A stretch of 6,967 nucleotides of DNA. Source: JANWKQ01 sp040376605. Lineage in GTDB: Bacteria; Bacteroidota; Bacteroidia; CAIKAF01. The stretch is from contig JBEIQI010000162.1 in assembly GCA_040376605.1 (NCBI GenBank), forward strand, positions 1 to 6,967. The letters run 5' to 3'. Both the position numbers and the translations under genes were made by a program. The notes below the pieces were generated by a model. It ran no database searches. It was not told the origin of the DNA and worked only from the letters and a program-made list of their open reading frames with translations. Shown here piece after piece: positions 5,347 to 6,967 of the stretch (its first letter is position 1; every line of letters starts with the position of its first letter).

Positions 5347-6967
5347 TTAATTTTTGAGAAACTTTGCTGTTTTAACTGTGCCATTGCTCCTTAGCCTCAA
5401 AAGATAAGTACCAGTGGCAAGTTGACTGCATGGGATGACAATATTATGTAGTCCATTTACCATTGGACCAATCGTATTGCTATAAATCATTCTTCCATTC
5501 ATATCCAGGACTTCCACATTAACCAATCCCTCTTTTTGGATAAAAAGCTGACAATACAACAGATTATCTGCAGGGTTTGGATATACACTCATCATTTGCA
5601 AATTTCCTAAATCCAGCGAGGTTGAAGCGATTCCAAATGGTCGTGGCATCAAAGGAGCTTGCTCATGAACAACATCCGGACGCGGAATTGCCGGACCTGC
5701 AGCTTGCCTTAAATACCTTTCATTGTCATTTACATACCAACTTTCGCCGTTAGTATATCCTCCGTCAGATGCATCGACGGTATTTACAAAGAACCAATCC
5801 GTTTGTGTTCTTGTTTGGTTAATGTCCAATATGGTAAATCCCTTTTTGGTAAGGTCGGTATATTTAATGTGATTATTTAGGGATTGAATTAAAGCCACCG
5901 GAATAGGAATAGGCAATCCTGGTGATGTAACGCTTGTAGTAACAAATTCAACAAAAGCGGAACCCGTTCCATCCGGATTGTACGAAGATGTTGGTACATC
6001 GTTAGCCCAACTGGTATGAATATCACCTGTTAAAGCTACCACATCAGTTATATTACTATCCAAAACATAATTAATCAATTCTAGTCTATCCGCAGCATAC
6101 CCGTCCCATTGATCAGCATTTACCGGAGTGCCAAAAATCTCAAGTGGAGCCACCATTACCTGTTGACCCATTACTTTCCATTGTTTGTTTGAACCGGACA
6201 AATTTTGTTTCAACCATGTAAACTGATCATCTCCCAAAATAGTTCGGGCAGTATCATTTACGGCTGAACTTGATGCAGATACTTGTTCATCTCTTCCATG
6301 AATTCGTGTATCCAACATGATAAAATCAACCAAATCACCGTAAGGAATAACCCTATAAATAATTGAATCATTTCCGGCACTTTGGGCTCGAATAGGAACC
6401 CATTCAAAATATGCCTGTCGTGAAAAAATCTTTCTATTTGCCCAAAGTCCTTCACTACCTTCGGTGTGATTTTCTGCGCCATCCTTATAGGCATCATTGG
6501 CGGATTCGTGATCGTCCCAAACATTAAAAAATGGGAACTGCTGATGTAATCTCATTAAATCTTCATCCAGTCGATATACAGAATATCTGGTTCTATAATC
6601 ACTTAACAACGTGATTTCATTGGCTGGTTCGAATATTCTATTGGATGTTGCGTTGAATGCATAACCATCATGTTCATATTCATAAATGTAATCACCTAAA
6701 TGAATAATTGCGTCCACATCATTTCTGGAATTAATTACTTTATAAGCATTAAAGTATCCGGCCTCATAGTTTGCGCATGATACCACAGCAAATCTGAGAC
6801 TATCAACCGAGCCAACAGGAGCTGTTTTGGTTCTGCCACGCAAGGAGTTAAATCCATTATGCGTAAATTCATAAAAGTAAAATGTATTAGGATTTAAGCC
6901 GGTAACATCAATTTTAATGGTATAATCCATTGTTTGGTCAGTTGTGTAAGTGCCACTTTGCACAATA
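5347..6967 (-). CDS. phoD: PhoD-like alkaline phosphatase/phosphodiesterase with T9SS sorting domain, 5' end beyond the window
   Basis: Secreted metallophosphatase of the PhoD family, which releases phosphate from phosphomono- and diesters with an Fe/Ca centre. Numbering from the GTG codon at 6963: residues 1-49 are the end of the PhoD N-terminal Fn3-like domain (VQSGTYTTD, DYTIKIDVTGL, GRTKTAP). The catalytic domain, about 55-395, contains FAVVSCANYEAGYFNAY (58-74), IIHLGDYIYEYEHDG (86-100), FFNVWDDHESAND (145-157), QWKVMGQQVM (261-270) and ALTGDIHTSWAND (310-322). C63, D91, Y94, D150/D151, H152 and H316 are the likely metal or active-site residues. A proline-rich linker (about 420-450) leads to a T9SS type A C-terminal domain (456-538). 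The frame stays open through the edge (ATT precedes the GTG), so the GTG is an internal valine; the signal peptide and true start lie off-window. Family identity is firm; the substrate is not known. Its operon partner begins 9 bp downstream. Confidence 0.95.
   Translation of the reverse strand, partial: IVQSGTYTTDQTMDYTIKIDVTGLNPNTFYFYEFTHNGFNSLRGRTKTAPVGSVDSLRFAVVSCANYEAGYFNAYKVINSRNDVDAIIHLGDYIYEYEHDGYAFNATSNRIFEPANEITLLSDYRTRYSVYRLDEDLMRLHQQFPFFNVWDDHESANDAYKDGAENHTEGSEGLWANRKIFSRQAYFEWVPIRAQSAGNDSIIYRVIPYGDLVDFIMLDTRIHGRDEQVSASSSAVNDTARTILGDDQFTWLKQNLSGSNKQWKVMGQQVMVAPLEIFGTPVNADQWDGYAADRLELINYVLDSNITDVVALTGDIHTSWANDVPTSSYNPDGTGSAFVEFVTTSVTSPGLPIPIPVALIQSLNNHIKYTDLTKKGFTILDINQTRTQTDWFFVNTVDASDGGYTNGESWYVNDNERYLRQAAGPAIPRPDVVHEQAPLMPRPFGIASTSLDLGNLQMMSVYPNPADNLLYCQLFIQKEGLVNVEVLDMNGRMIYSNTIGPMVNGLHNIVIPCSQLATGTYLLRLRSNGTVKTAKFLKN
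5350..5598 (-). other. T9SS type A C-terminal sorting domain of the PhoD-like protein
   Basis: These about 83 residues show the Por-secretion signal pattern: VYPNPADN at the start (residues 460-467), then VNVEVLDMNGRMIY, a glycine turn, LATGTYLLRL, and the basic end TAKFLKN. This signal directs a protein, after Sec export, through the outer membrane by the type IX system, where it is normally removed while the cargo is attached to the surface or released. It places the phosphatase outside the cell and shows that the organism should carry a T9SS. Confidence 0.9.

Noticed and set aside
6258..6524. Minus-strand frame of 88 codons inside the phosphatase gene
   Set aside because: Out of frame with clear PhoD motifs, which continue uninterrupted through this stretch.
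6961..6963. GTG as the real start of the PhoD-like gene
   Set aside because: The PhoD N-terminal domain is only partly present and the frame stays open to the edge, so this codon is an internal valine.

Overview
The window reads as an AT-rich chromosomal segment of a Bacteroidota bacterium, probably a free-living Flavobacteriia- or Cytophagia-like lineage. Four things point there: a type IX secretion (T9SS) sorting domain ending 'TAKFLKN', an outer-membrane protein that joins a DUF5723-like barrel to TSP3 and OmpA-like domains, promoter-like sites of the Bacteroidota TTG/TAnnTTTG type, and genes without Shine-Dalgarno sequences. No species can be named from the sequence alone.

All four genes lie on the minus strand, so transcription runs from the right end to the left. 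(1) 6967-5347: a PhoD-like metallophosphatase, 5'-truncated by the window edge, with a C-terminal T9SS sorting domain. (2) 5337-3958: a 459-residue single-pass membrane protein of unknown function, with a GTG start only 9 bp after the phosphatase stop, so very probably in the same operon. (3) 3872-1410: an 820-residue cell-envelope protein with signal peptide, DUF5723-like barrel, eight TSP3 calcium-binding repeats and an OmpA-like peptidoglycan-binding domain. It has its own likely promoter and a strong intrinsic terminator. (4) 1162-1: urocanate hydratase (HutU) of histidine degradation, cut at its C-terminus by the window edge, also with its own likely promoter.

The 247-bp gap between the OmpA-family gene and hutU holds the terminator, then a GC-rich block with two adjacent hairpins that looks like a REP-type dispersed repeat, then the hutU promoter. 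The 85-bp gap between the unknown membrane protein and the OmpA-family gene holds the latter's promoter, preceded by two A-tracts. The only gaps are these two and the 9-bp junction, so no gene-free stretch exceeds 300 bp.

Three of the four products act in or beyond the cell envelope: a secreted phosphatase, an inner-membrane-anchored protein and an outer-membrane protein tied to peptidoglycan. HutU is cytoplasmic and metabolically unrelated. I see no mobile element, CRISPR array, tRNA, rRNA, toxin-antitoxin pair or defence system, and no convincing new multi-gene system. The points most worth a second look are the GC-rich double-hairpin element, the uncharacterised partner of the phosphatase, and the domain architectures of the phosphatase and the OmpA-family protein.
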